A stretch of DNA of 64,000 nucleotides, from contig NZ_JAFCJZ010000013.1 in NCBI RefSeq assembly GCF_018130765.1, positions 186,001 through 250,000 of the forward strand. The letters are read 5' to 3'. This stretch comes from Bradyrhizobium iriomotense (GTDB lineage: Bacteria > Pseudomonadota > Alphaproteobacteria > Rhizobiales > Xanthobacteraceae). The notes below the pieces were generated by a model. The model made no database searches and was not told the origin of the DNA. It saw only the letters and a list, made by a program, of their open reading frames with translations. The translations under genes and the position numbers were made by a program. This document shows, in pieces, positions 44,889 through 52,930 of the stretch (positions are counted from its first letter, which is position 1; each line of letters opens with the position of its first letter).

Positions 44889-45656
44889 ATGGCATTGCTT
44901 GCAAACCACATCGCCGTCGTCACGGGCGCCGGTTCCGGCATCGGCCGGGCGATCGCGGCCGGCTACGCCCGCGAGGGCGCGCAGGTGGTGCTGCTCGACG
45001 TCAACGCCGACACGGTCGCGGAGGCCGCCCAGGAGATCCGAAAATCGGGCGGCAAGGCCGACAGCTTTGCGCTCGACGTGACCAGACGCGACGACTGTTT
45101 TGCGCTCGCCAAACAGGTCGCGGGCAAAGTCGGACAGGTCTCGATCCTCGTCAACAATGCCGGCATCACCCGCCGCAACTCCTTCACTGCAGAGACGGAG
45201 ACGGTCGCGAAGGACTGGAACGACATCATCTCGCTCAACCTCAACGGCGTCTTCAACATGACGCAGGCCTTCCTCGCGCCCTTGCGCGCGAGCAAAGGCC
45301 GCATCGTCAATATCGGTTCGATCCAGTCCTTCGTGCATCTGCGCACGCCGAGCTCGGCGGCCTACACCACTTCGAAACATGGCGTGCTCGGCTTCACCAA
45401 GGCACTCGCAGTCGAGCTCGGCAAGGAAGGCGTGCGCGTCAACGCGATCGGGCCGGGCTTCATCGAGACCAACATCAACGTCCATGTGCGTGCGACCAAT
45501 CCGTCGCTGGTGCAGGCCTTCGTCGATCACACCCCGCTGGCGCGCACCGGCAAGCCCGAGGACATCGTGGGCCCCGCGATCTTCCTCGCCTCGGACATGT
45601 CGGCCTACGTCACGGGCACGATCGTGATGGTGGACGGCGGTTACCGGACGGTGTGA
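44889..45656 (+). CDS. SDR-family oxidoreductase
   Basis: A 255-aa short-chain dehydrogenase/reductase. TGAGSGIG (12-19) binds NAD(P); NNAG at 89-92; catalytic Ser144, Tyr159 and Lys163 (YTTSK). 'DV' after the second strand suggests NAD preference. It looks like 3-oxoacyl-ACP reductase FabG or a sugar-alcohol dehydrogenase; substrate unassigned. GGGAGGAAATTGTC precedes ATG 44889. Confidence 0.88.
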   Translation: MALLANHIAVVTGAGSGIGRAIAAGYAREGAQVVLLDVNADTVAEAAQEIRKSGGKADSFALDVTRRDDCFALAKQVAGKVGQVSILVNNAGITRRNSFTAETETVAKDWNDIISLNLNGVFNMTQAFLAPLRASKGRIVNIGSIQSFVHLRTPSSAAYTTSKHGVLGFTKALAVELGKEGVRVNAIGPGFIETNINVHVRATNPSLVQAFVDHTPLARTGKPEDIVGPAIFLASDMSAYVTGTIVMVDGGYRTV

Positions 45657-45918
45657 GGCGCACTGTCGTCGCCACGCGGCATCATCGCCGGCTGCGCTGG
45701 GCAAACAGCCGAAAATGCGGATCGAGATAGGTCCGCATCACCATGCATCTTCTGCCAAACGCGGCCGCTTCGCGGCATTCCTGAGGTCATCTGGGTGCGA
45801 TCGTCCGCAATTAACCTTTCATTAACCAAACCCGCCCACCGTGGTTCTACGGCCTGGGGGTCGTTTGTTCTCGATCCGCTTCCAGCGAAGGAAGCGGGCG
45901 TTGATCGGGGGTGTGTTG

Positions 45919-46164
45919 ATGACCACTGTTCATGTCGCGGCGCCGCAGGACGCACAATTCCTCGCTCCTAACCAGATCGTTCCACTGTTGATCGGCGCAA
46001 CCGTCGACGAGGTCGAGCGCGAGCTCGTGCTCCAGACGCTCGCCCGCTGTGACGGCAACCGCACGCGCGCATCGCGCGTGCTCGGCCTGTCGGTGCGCAC
46101 GCTGCGCAACAAGATCAGGCTCTATGCCGCCTCCGGCATCGAGGTGCCGACCTGTCAGGAGTAG
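45919..46164 (+). CDS. Fis-type helix-turn-helix protein
   Basis: An 81-aa protein whose C-terminal half is the Fis/NtrC-type HTH: 'DEVERELVLQTLARCDGNRTRASRVLGLSVRTLRNKIRLYAASG'. It resembles the DNA-binding end of FlbD/NtrC activators without the AAA domain. CGGGG is 8 bases before ATG 45919. It probably binds DNA as a dimer; the target is unknown. Upstream 45809-45830 has ATTAACC repeats, perhaps part of its promoter. Confidence 0.8.
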   Translation: MTTVHVAAPQDAQFLAPNQIVPLLIGATVDEVERELVLQTLARCDGNRTRASRVLGLSVRTLRNKIRLYAASGIEVPTCQE

Positions 46165-46185
46165 TGCGCAACCGCGTACGGACGA

Positions 46186-46455
46186 TCAGTCGACTTGCGT
46201 GGCCGTGCCGCCAGACGAGCGGCGCAGCCCGCGCCGCGCGCACATGCCGGCCATCATCGCAAGCGCGATGACTGCGACCGCCGCCGTCATCAGCTCGATG
46301 GCGCGAAGAACGAAAGCCGTCATGACGGCCCATGACGGCTGCGGCTCCTCGGCGAAGGCAATCGGCACGATGTCAGGCACGAGCAGTTGGGCGATGACGA
46401 TGGCCGCGGCAAGGACCGCGGCGGACAGGCAGAAGATTTTCCATGCTGCGCGCAT
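46186..46455 (-). CDS. Small membrane protein, two helices
   Basis: An 89-aa protein; ATG 46455 with GAGGAG six bases upstream. Hydrophobic segments at about residues 8-30 and 45-75, then a basic tail (CARRGLRRSSGG). No family recognised. It is convergent with the Fis-type gene. Confidence 0.65.
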   Translation of the reverse strand: MRAAWKIFCLSAAVLAAAIVIAQLLVPDIVPIAFAEEPQPSWAVMTAFVLRAIELMTAAVAVIALAMMAGMCARRGLRRSSGGTATQVD

Positions 46456-46614
46456 CGATCGCTCCTCGCGATGATCATGGCCCTGCACAGCTCAATGACA
46501 CGTCGCCTCGCCCTGTCGATTGATGTTGATCAAGCGCAGCACGATGCGCGGGCGGAATTGCTGCTGTCGTCAAACGCCGCTAAGTAGCTTGCTTCCGATC
46601 AAGGGAGCACTGGC

Positions 46615-47124
46615 GTGGCAGACGATCAGGGACGGCAGGGACCTCCGGGTCCGCGTGGGCGGCAGGGCGAACCGGGACGGCCGGGACCGCAGGGTCATCC
46701 TGGCAAGCGGGGCCCGGACGGCGCGCGCGGCAAGCCGGGGCCGCAGGGCAAGCCGGGACCGATTGGAAAGGCGGGCCCCCAGGGCAAGGCCGGCTCGCAG
46801 GGCAAGCAGGGCGAGGCCGGTCCGCGTGGCGCTGCCGGCGCGCAGGGTCCGGTCGGACCGGCGGGGCCGCAAGGTGCGCGCGGCGAGCAAGGTCCGCCCG
46901 GCCAGCTGCCGTCGATCGAACAGGTGCTGCCGTGGCTCGAGCAACTCTTCGACGCCTGGGACGAACGCCGCCGCCAGCGCGAGCGCGAAGCCGCCGAGCG
47001 CGACGCGCTCGAGGCTGCCGTCATGGAGACCGGTGAGCCGATCGCCGATGACGAGAGCGACGACAACGAAGCCGACGATCACAAGAAAAAGAAGAAAAAG
47101 AAGAAGCACGGCAACAAGAACTGA
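46615..47124 (+). CDS. Bacterial collagen-like protein
   Basis: A 169-aa protein; GTG at 46615 follows AGGGAG. Residues 6-98 are 31 uninterrupted Gly-X-Y triplets (GRQ GPP GPR GRQ GEP ... GPP GQL), as in collagen triple helices, with few hydrophobic residues. Residues ~99-145 are an amphipathic Arg/Glu-rich helix that could set the trimer, then an acidic stretch and a run of eight lysines. There is no signal peptide, so export would need another route. Function unknown. Confidence 0.88.
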   Translation: MADDQGRQGPPGPRGRQGEPGRPGPQGHPGKRGPDGARGKPGPQGKPGPIGKAGPQGKAGSQGKQGEAGPRGAAGAQGPVGPAGPQGARGEQGPPGQLPSIEQVLPWLEQLFDAWDERRRQREREAAERDALEAAVMETGEPIADDESDDNEADDHKKKKKKKKHGNKN

Positions 47125-47174
47125 CGGCGTGCTCGCGCCCAGACGCAGCTTAGCGCGCCTGGGATACATGCCAA

Positions 47175-47396
47175 TCAAGATGGCCGGGAGGAATCATCCC
47201 TGCGCGGCAGCATGCCCATGCGCTCGAACTGCCAGCGCATGGCGCGATACCAGAGATAGCCGACCGCTGCGCCGCACAGGGCCAGGATCACGACGGTCGC
47301 GCTCGAGAAAGAGCCGCTCCACCACATCATCCACGCGGTCCACAGCAGCGTGAAGATGATGGCACCTGCTTTCAGGGAAAAAAGGGGGCGGCTCAT
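47175..47396 (-). CDS. Small membrane protein
   Basis: A 73-aa protein; ATG 47396 with GGAG upstream. Two hydrophobic helices (about 8-28 and 32-52) with 'LLWTAWMMWWSGSFSSATVVILALCGAAVGYLWYRAMRW', then a polar tail. No family recognised. Confidence 0.65.
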   Translation of the reverse strand: MSRPLFSLKAGAIIFTLLWTAWMMWWSGSFSSATVVILALCGAAVGYLWYRAMRWQFERMGMLPRRDDSSRPS

Positions 47397-47492
47397 GGTC
47401 GTACTCCGGGCTGTCAAAACCCCGGCAGGCATCATTGCAAGTCGAGATGCCCCGTACCGTGAGCCAGATCACGGAAGAGACCCTTGGAGTCA

Positions 47493-47759
47493 CTAGCCGA
47501 ACCGCAACCGCGAACGCTCCTTCGCCTTCTCCGCCTCGATCTCACGATCGCGCGCCGGGGCATGGGTGTGCAGCGAGGTCAGGAGCCTTCGCGCGGCGTC
47601 CGAGACCTCTGCCACGGCGCGATCGAAGGCCGCCTCATTGGCCTGCGACGGCTTGTTGATGCCGGACAGCTTTCGCACGAACTGCAAGGCCGATGCATGG
47701 ATCTCCTCCTCCGTCGCCGGCGGCTCGAAGTTGAACAGCGTCTTGATGTTGCGGCACAT
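47493..47759 (-). CDS. DUF2277 family protein
   Basis: An 88-aa protein beginning 'MCRNIKTLFNFEPPATEEEIHASALQFVRKLSG', the conserved start of DUF2277, followed by 'FDRAVAEVSDAARRLLTSL'. The family is short and all-helical with unknown function. ATG 47759 has CGGGAG upstream; the longer ORF has no support. Confidence 0.85.
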   Translation of the reverse strand: MCRNIKTLFNFEPPATEEEIHASALQFVRKLSGINKPSQANEAAFDRAVAEVSDAARRLLTSLHTHAPARDREIEAEKAKERSRLRFG

Positions 47760-47885
47760 GCGGCGTGTCTCCCGGGGTTTCCATAAGGACGATCGGCGAA
47801 GGCGAAATCCTACATCCTTCCCTGCACTTCTGCTAAGTTCCACCGCAACGCGGCCGAGGACCATGAGCCGCACGGGGAGAGAGAC

Positions 47886-48947
47886 ATGAAAGCTTCTTGC
47901 GCGGCGCTGGCAGGCGTTCTGCTGTCCTTTTCGACGTGGGCGATGGCTGCCGATTATCCCGCGCCCAAACAAGGCGATTGGATCGCCAGGGATTTCAAGT
48001 TCCACACCGGCGAAACCATGCCGGAGCTGAAGCTGCACTACACCACAATCGGCGAGCCGAGCGGCCAGCCCGTGCTGGTGCTGCACGGAACGGGCGGCTC
48101 GGGCGCGAGCATGCTGACGCCCTCCTTTGGCGGCGAGCTGTTTGGTGCGGGTCAGCCGCTCGACGCGTCCAAATATTACATCATCATTCCCGACAGCATC
48201 GGCCATGGCAAATCGTCAAAACCGTCCGACGGCATGAAGACGAGCTTTCCGAAATACGATTACGACGACATGGTCGAGGCGCAGTATCGCCTGGTGACGG
48301 AGGGCCTCGGCGTCAAGCACCTGCGGCTCGTCATCGGCAATTCGATGGGCGGCATGCACACCTGGCTGTGGGGCCAGAAATATCCGAAGGCGATGGACGT
48401 GCTGATCCCGATGGCCTCGCAGCCGACCGAGATGGCATCGCGCAACTGGATGCTGCGGCGGATCATGCTCGACACCATCCGCAACGATCCCGACTACAAC
48501 GGCGGCAACTACACCAGCCAGCCGCGCATGATGAAATACGCCATCACCGCCTACGGCATCGCCAGCATCGGCGGCACGCTGGCCTATCAATCGCAGGCGC
48601 CGACGGCGGCCAAGGCCGACAAGATCGTCGACGAACGGCTCGCGGCGCCGATCACGGCTGATACCAACGACTTCCTCTACCAGTGGGAATCCTCGCACGA
48701 CTACAATGCGGGCGAAAAGCTGGAGGCGATCGAAGCTTCGCTGCTGCTGATCAATTCCGCCGACGACGAGCGCAACCCGCCCGAGACCGGCATCACCGAC
48801 GCTGCGATGAAGCGCATCAAGAACGGCCGCCTCTACCTGATCCCCGCCAGCACCGAGACGCGCGGCCACGGCACCACCAGCAACGCAAAGTTCTACAGCG
48901 AGCAAATCAGGCAATTGCTGCAAACCGCGCCGCAACGGACGATGTAG
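47886..48947 (+). CDS. Secreted alpha/beta hydrolase (MetX-like)
   Basis: A 353-aa protein with a signal peptide (residues 1-21). Alpha/beta-hydrolase fold with 'LVLHGTGGSGASML' (oxyanion region), nucleophile Ser153 in 'GNSMGGMHTW', acid in 'INSADDERNPPETG' and a His in 'TRGHGTTSNAKFY'. It is closest in layout to homoserine O-acetyltransferase-like hydrolases, but being periplasmic it is unlikely to be MetX. Substrate unknown. GGGGAGAGAG precedes the ATG. Confidence 0.85.
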   Translation: MKASCAALAGVLLSFSTWAMAADYPAPKQGDWIARDFKFHTGETMPELKLHYTTIGEPSGQPVLVLHGTGGSGASMLTPSFGGELFGAGQPLDASKYYIIIPDSIGHGKSSKPSDGMKTSFPKYDYDDMVEAQYRLVTEGLGVKHLRLVIGNSMGGMHTWLWGQKYPKAMDVLIPMASQPTEMASRNWMLRRIMLDTIRNDPDYNGGNYTSQPRMMKYAITAYGIASIGGTLAYQSQAPTAAKADKIVDERLAAPITADTNDFLYQWESSHDYNAGEKLEAIEASLLLINSADDERNPPETGITDAAMKRIKNGRLYLIPASTETRGHGTTSNAKFYSEQIRQLLQTAPQRTM

Positions 48948-48983
48948 GACAGCGGAGCGCAAATCCTCATATCGCAATGCATC

Positions 48984-49110
48984 ATATGCGGCGCCTAAAG
49001 CGCGATGACATTTGGATGAATCATTATCGCGCTTTAGGTTGTTGTTTGCGCATGATCTTTTCGGAAAACCGCTTCGCACTTTTCCGGATCATGCTTTAGG
49101 CGCCGCATAT
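48984..49110. repeat. RIME-like palindromic repeat, family D (copy 3), long form
   Basis: Terminal 18-bp perfect inverted repeats (ATATGCGGCGCCTAAAGC and its inverse), enclosing a CGCGATGA palindrome and GCATGATCTTTTCGG...CCGGATCATGC. It lies 37 bases after the hydrolase stop. Confidence 0.85.
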
Positions 49111-49220
49111 TATTTGAGCATGCAATGCGCCGGCAGCTCGGGCTTAATCGCGTCAACGATACGAATCGACGCGCGACGCGATTGCGCGCCGGTGGCGCAG
49201 AACGCGGTGAGGAGGATCGC

Positions 49221-49574
49221 ATGCACAGGCTCGCGCTGTGCGTCTGGCTAGCTGCAGCGACGGCGCTGACGAGCGCCGCGTTCGCGTTCGACAACGGGCA
49301 ATATGATCACGTCCCGCCCGACATTCGCGCCTGGTTCAAGAGCGTGATCGCGCCGAACGGCGTGCCCTGCTGCGACATCTCCGACGGCCATCGCACCGAC
49401 TATGATGTGCGTGGCGGCACCTATTGGGTGCCGATCGAGGGACAGTGGATGGAAGTGCCCGAACGCGCCATCATCCGCGATCAGGGCAATCCGGTCGGGC
49501 AGGCCGTGGTGTGGTACGTCCACCACCGCGGTGCCATCATCATCAGCTGTTTCGTGCCGGCGGATGCCGTGTAA
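49221..49574 (+). CDS. Conserved secreted protein
   Basis: A 117-aa protein; GAGGAGG precedes ATG 49221. Signal peptide residues 1-22. 'HVPPDIRAWFKSVIAPNGVPCCDISDGHRTDYDVRGGTYWVPIEGQW' with a Cys-Cys pair, and 'NPVGQAVVWYVHHRGAIIISCFVPADAV' with a third Cys; a common uncharacterised Bradyrhizobium type. Periplasmic; function unknown. Confidence 0.75.
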   Translation: MHRLALCVWLAAATALTSAAFAFDNGQYDHVPPDIRAWFKSVIAPNGVPCCDISDGHRTDYDVRGGTYWVPIEGQWMEVPERAIIRDQGNPVGQAVVWYVHHRGAIIISCFVPADAV

Positions 49575-49645
49575 CGCGTCTTGACGGATTCCATTGGCTG
49601 GAGACGGTGCGATCGGCTAGTTTGAGGCCAAGCCGATGCGGAGGG

Positions 49646-50254
49646 ATGCCGTTGACCGATCTTTGCGCCGAAGACCTCGCCACCATCTATGCCAAGCCGA
49701 GCCCGCGCGTAATCGCGAAAGCGCGTCCCGCGATCGATGCGCATGCGAAGAAATTCATCGAGATGTCGCCGTTCTGCGTGCTTGCAACGTCAGGCGCGGA
49801 CGGCAGCGTCGATGCCTCGCCGCGCGGCGGCGGCATCGGCTTCGTCCATGTCGCAGGTCCCAACCAGCTGCTGATGCCCGACCGCTCCGGTAACAACCGG
49901 ATCGACAGTTTTCGCAACGTCGTCGAAGGCTCGGGTTTCGTGCACCTGTTGTTCTTCGTCCCCGGCATCGACGAGACGCTGCGCGTCGGCGGACGCGGCA
50001 CACTGTCGGCCGATCCGGACCTGCTCGCCGCGATGGTGGAGTTCGGCAAGCCGCCGCGCGCGGTGCTGAACGTCGCCGTGAGCGAAGTCTATTTCCACTG
50101 CGGCAAGGCGCTGATGCGCTCAAAGCTGTGGTCGCCGGAGAAGGTGCAGCGCTCGGTGATGCCGAGCATCGGTCAGGTCATTCACGACCAGACGGGCCTC
50201 GGCGAACCGGAGAGCCAGGAAATCATCGAACAGCGCTACAAGACACAGCTGTAG
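49646..50254 (+). CDS. PPOX-type FMN-binding flavoprotein (pyridoxamine 5'-phosphate oxidase family)
   Basis: A 202-aa protein. 'MSPFCVLATSGADGSVDASPRGG' and 'LLMPDRSGNNRIDSFRNVV' are the FMN-binding strands of the split barrel in the MSMEG_1061-like group; 'FHCGKALMRSKLW' is the usual C-terminal segment. It may be an FMN- or F420-linked reductase; substrate unknown. GGAGGG touches ATG 49646, so an alternative TTG at 49652 (six-base spacing) may be the true start. Confidence 0.85.
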   Translation: MPLTDLCAEDLATIYAKPSPRVIAKARPAIDAHAKKFIEMSPFCVLATSGADGSVDASPRGGGIGFVHVAGPNQLLMPDRSGNNRIDSFRNVVEGSGFVHLLFFVPGIDETLRVGGRGTLSADPDLLAAMVEFGKPPRAVLNVAVSEVYFHCGKALMRSKLWSPEKVQRSVMPSIGQVIHDQTGLGEPESQEIIEQRYKTQL

Positions 50255-50275
50255 GTGGCGCCACAATTGCGGTGT

Positions 50276-50415
50276 CGTCCCGGCGAAGGCCGGGACCCAT
50301 AGCCCCAGGGAGCGGTTTGGCGAAAGCTGGTAGTGAAGAACTTCTCGCGCGGTACTGACACCAGCGCGCTGGCAGATAGATCACGCGGTATGGGTCCCGG
50401 CCTTCGCCGGGACGA
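50276..50415. repeat. Dispersed repeat, family A (copy 3)
   Basis: CGTCCCGGCGAAGGCCGGGACCCATA at the left and inverted at the right, with a family-specific middle (GATCACGCGGTATGGG). It lies between convergent genes ending at 50254 and 50432. Confidence 0.85.
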
Positions 50416-50431
50416 CACCGAAGTGTGGAGC

Positions 50432-50920
50432 TTAATGCCCCTCGCCCTCGAGCCCGCCGACGTGCTTCTGGGTGTAGAGCTCGAGGCCGATGCGGCCGAT
50501 CAGGTCGAGCTGGGTCTCGAGGAAGTCGATGTGATGCTCTTCGTCGCTCATCAGCTTCTCGAACAGGTCGCGCGTGACGTAGTCCTTGACGCTGTGGCAG
50601 TAGGTGGCCGCTTCCTGATAGAGCGCCCGCGCGCTCATCTCGGCGGCGAGGTCGCACTCGATGATCTCCTTGACGTTCTGGCCGATGCGCAGGGGATCGA
50701 GCACCTGCATGTTCGGGAAGCCGTCGAAGAACAGGATGCGCGCGGTGAGCTTGTCGGCGTGCTCCATCTCCTCGATGGACTCCTTGCGCCAGACCTTGGC
50801 CATGTCGAGGAGGCCCCAATTGTCGAGGAAGCGATAGTGCAGCCAGTACTGGTTGATCGCAGTCAGCTCGTGACGCAGTGCCTTGTTGAGATAGTCGATG
50901 ACTTTTGCGTCGCCCTGCAT
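50432..50920 (-). CDS. bfr: Bacterioferritin
   Basis: A 162-aa haem ferritin subunit storing iron in a 24-mer. The diiron ligands E18, E51, H54, E93 and E127 are present, and Met52 is the haem ligand ('ESIEEMEHADK'). GGAG precedes the ATG. A perfect iron control element (50963-50981) lies 43 bases upstream of the start, so Irr regulation is likely. The bfd gene, encoding the likely iron-release ferredoxin, is 134 bases upstream. Confidence 0.95.
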   Translation of the reverse strand: MQGDAKVIDYLNKALRHELTAINQYWLHYRFLDNWGLLDMAKVWRKESIEEMEHADKLTARILFFDGFPNMQVLDPLRIGQNVKEIIECDLAAEMSARALYQEAATYCHSVKDYVTRDLFEKLMSDEEHHIDFLETQLDLIGRIGLELYTQKHVGGLEGEGH

Positions 50921-50962
50921 GGTTCACTCCAGCTCTTGCAGTCCAAATCGGCCCCAAACCGA

Positions 50963-50981
50963 ATTTAGAACGCTTCTAAAT
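50963..50981. promoter_or_regulatory. Iron control element (ICE, Irr-binding) of bfr
   Basis: ATTTAGAAcgcTTCTAAAT is a perfect 8-3-8 palindrome matching the ICE consensus TTTAGAA-N3-TTCTAAA bound by the haem-responsive regulator Irr in Rhizobiales. Placed 43 bases before the bfr ATG, it should let Irr repress storage under iron limitation. Confidence 0.85.
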
Positions 50982-51053
50982 CACTTTACGCATGAGGGCA
51001 ACCAGCTACGGGAACGCAGCCGGGGAAAAGCTCAGCCGGGGTTGCGGAAGTTT

Positions 51054-51326
51054 TCAGCAGGCCGCAAGGGCGAATTGGGCGAGCTCGGCGGTCTCGTCAT
51101 TGGCAGCCACGGTGTGGCTGTGCGGACAGCCGGAGCAGCAGGACTTGGCGCAGGGACCAAGGGCTTCGTCGATGATCGTCTTGATGGTGCGAGCGCAGCG
51201 GCCGCATTCGGCGCTGCAGCCGAGGCATCCATAGACCTGCTTGGCATGACGCACGGCGTCGTCGGACTCGGCGACGGCGGCGCGGATATCATCATCGCTC
51301 AGCACGTTACAGGAACAAACGATCAT
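51054..51326 (-). CDS. bfd: Bacterioferritin-associated ferredoxin with Cys-rich tail
   Basis: A 90-aa [2Fe-2S] protein. The Bfd cluster motif is C-x-C...C-x2-C ('MIVCSCNVLSDDDIRAAV' and 'VYGCLGCSAECGRCARTIKTII'). Bfd normally ends near residue 60-70; here ~30 more residues carry a second Cys group, 'CAKSCCSGC'. It reduces iron in bacterioferritin to release it. It lies upstream of bfr on the same strand, and an ICE-like site lies 110 bases before its start. Confidence 0.9.
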   Translation of the reverse strand: MIVCSCNVLSDDDIRAAVAESDDAVRHAKQVYGCLGCSAECGRCARTIKTIIDEALGPCAKSCCSGCPHSHTVAANDETAELAQFALAAC

Positions 51327-51435
51327 GGAAGCGGCAGGCCCTTCGGTGATGCGCCATCATCGATATTTAACGGGCCAGCCGGATGCAAAGGGAAAAACCG
51401 GTATTTGAAGCTATTCCAAACTGGCCCGGACACAG

Positions 51436-51452
51436 CCTAGAACGGCTCTAAA
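51436..51452. promoter_or_regulatory. ICE-like site upstream of bfd
   Basis: CCTAGAAcggCTCTAAA matches TTTAGAA-N3-TTCTAAA at 11 of the 14 fixed positions. Located upstream of bfd, it would place bfd under the same Irr control as bfr. Confidence 0.6.
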
Positions 51453-51484
51453 ATAGGGTATTGCGGTGGATCAAGGTTGCCCGC

Positions 51485-51790
51485 CTAGTCGCCGCCACCG
51501 CCTCCCCCACCGTCGCCGCCGCCCCCGCAATCTCCGCCACTGCTGCCGCTGTCGCTGCTGGAGCAGCTGCCGCCGTCGGTCGAGCTGCCCGAGCTGTCGC
51601 CGGAGAACCAGCTGCCCAGCGAGAAGCCGTCGCTGGTCCCCGAGTAGCTGTCGCCGCCACCCCCACTATCGCCGCCGGCCCCCGCGCGCGAGCGGCGCTG
51701 GCCGCGGTTCTGGAGGTGGGAGATCCAGCCGTAGCCGATCGCAAAGATGATCCCGGCAGCAATCAATGCATTGATCATCGCGTTGCCCAT
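51485..51790 (-). CDS. Small membrane-anchored Gly/Ser-rich protein
   Basis: A 101-aa protein; ATG 51790 with GGAGACGACG upstream. One hydrophobic helix (about residues 4-22, 'MINALIAAGIIFAIGYGWI') is followed by a Gly/Ser/Asp/Cys-rich tail ending in poly-Gly. Resembles small surface proteins with an N-terminal anchor. Function unknown; the low-complexity tail makes family placement unreliable. Confidence 0.55.
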   Translation of the reverse strand: MGNAMINALIAAGIIFAIGYGWISHLQNRGQRRSRAGAGGDSGGGGDSYSGTSDGFSLGSWFSGDSSGSSTDGGSCSSSDSGSSGGDCGGGGDGGGGGGGD

Positions 51791-51924
51791 CGTCGTCTCC
51801 TGGCAGACCTGCGGTCCATACCAATTGGTCGCCCCCGGCAAAGGTGCCGTTCATTGATCATTCAAACGAAGTATGGAACTCTGCCCCCAAAGAGTTCCCG
51901 CGTGCTTATGCGAAAGGTCATCCG

Positions 51925-52245
51925 ATGAAGAAATCGCTCCTGGCAGCCGCTGCCCTCGCCATTGTGGCCCTGACGGCCGGAACGCCGGCCCATGCCCAGC
52001 GCGGCGTCGCGGCCGGCGTGGCGGCGGGCATCATCGGCGGCGCCATCGTCGGCGGTGCGCTGGCATCTCCGTATTATTACGGACCAGGTCCCGGCTATTA
52101 TGAACCGGGCTATTACCCGCCGCGTTACTACGCGCCGGGCCCGGGTTATGTCGCTGACGACTATTACGGCGGCTGCGTCTGGCAGAAGCAGCGCTTCTGG
52201 GATGGCTACGCCTGGCGCGTCCGCCGCGTCCGGGTTTGCGGCTGA
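51925..52245 (+). CDS. Secreted glycine-zipper-like protein (paralogue 1)
   Basis: A 106-aa protein with a signal peptide (residues 1-24, ending AHA). 'GVAAGVAAGIIGGAIVGGALAS' is a glycine zipper; then Tyr/Pro/Gly repeats (YYYGPGPGYYEPGYY) and a C-terminal 'CVWQKQRFWDGYAWRVRRVRVC' with two Cys. AAAGG precedes ATG 51925. Related to the next gene. Confidence 0.8.
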   Translation: MKKSLLAAAALAIVALTAGTPAHAQRGVAAGVAAGIIGGAIVGGALASPYYYGPGPGYYEPGYYPPRYYAPGPGYVADDYYGGCVWQKQRFWDGYAWRVRRVRVCG

Positions 52246-52482
52246 GCCCCTCGAGCCGGCCCGTTTGCAACAGTTGCCTGAGCCGGTTCACTACGGATAT
52301 GCCGTTCATCTTGGGGCCTGAAAAAGACCGCTTTTTCTCGTCACAGCTCCGTGTGCGTTTACCGTGGATTGACCATTTGCGCGCTTCCTAGCTGCAAGGC
52401 CAATTCCATCAGAGTGTGCGTGAACCTTTGAACCCCGGGCGCCTCTAACAAGAGGAACCCATCTCCCAGGAGAGCCAAAAGC

Positions 52483-52764
52483 ATGAAGAAGACTTTAGTT
52501 GCCGCCCTCACGGTTGCGACGGTCGCCGGTTCGCTGGTGACCGCTGCTCCGTCCGCGAAGGCCCATGACGGCGTCGGCGCCGGTATCGCAGCCGGCCTGA
52601 TCGGCGGCGCCATCGTCGGCGGCGCCATCGCCTCGAGCCGTCCCGCCTATGGCGGCCCCGTTTACGTTGCCGAGCCCCCGCCGCCCGCGCCCTGCTACTG
52701 GCGTCGTGAGCGCTATTGGGACGGCTACGGCTGGGTCAGCCGCCCGGTTCGCGTCTGCTACTGA
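52483..52764 (+). CDS. Secreted glycine-zipper-like protein (paralogue 2)
   Basis: A 93-aa protein with a signal peptide (residues 1-27). It has 'GAGIAAGLIGGAIVGGAIASS' and ends 'CYWRRERYWDGYGWVSRPVRVC', matching paralogue 1 in both the zipper and the Cys-bracketed tail, while the middle is shorter. Probably envelope associated. A strong terminator follows. Confidence 0.8.
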   Translation: MKKTLVAALTVATVAGSLVTAAPSAKAHDGVGAGIAAGLIGGAIVGGAIASSRPAYGGPVYVAEPPPPAPCYWRRERYWDGYGWVSRPVRVCY

Positions 52765-52800
52765 TCTGATCGCATTGGCGCATGCGCGCCGCGATCAAGG

Positions 52801-52827
52801 AGCCCGGCCGAGAGCATCGGCCGGGCT
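52801..52827 (+). terminator. Rho-independent terminator
   Basis: AGCCCGGCCGA pairs with TCGGCCGGGCT (11 bp, 5-base loop) and is followed by TTTTCTTT. Ends the paralogue-2 transcript. Confidence 0.92.
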
Positions 52828-52843
52828 TTTTCTTTGGTCACAC

Positions 52844-52930
52844 GCTAAAGCATGATCCGGAAACGTGCGAAGCGGTTTTCCGAAAAGATCATGCGTAAAC
52901 AACAACATCCAAATCTCATCGCGCTTTAGC
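52844..52930. repeat. RIME-like palindromic repeat, family D (copy 4)
   Basis: GCTAAAGCATGATCCGGAAA at the left, GGTTTTCCGAAAAGATCATGCG inside, ATCGCGCTTTAGC at the right. The element overlaps the last bases of mltB: its TTA (52926-52928) is the TAA stop of that gene. Confidence 0.85.

Noticed and set aside
46630..46910. Repetitive GGN-triplet DNA as a non-coding repeat
   Set aside because: Encodes an uninterrupted Gly-X-Y collagen tract with RBS and clean ends.
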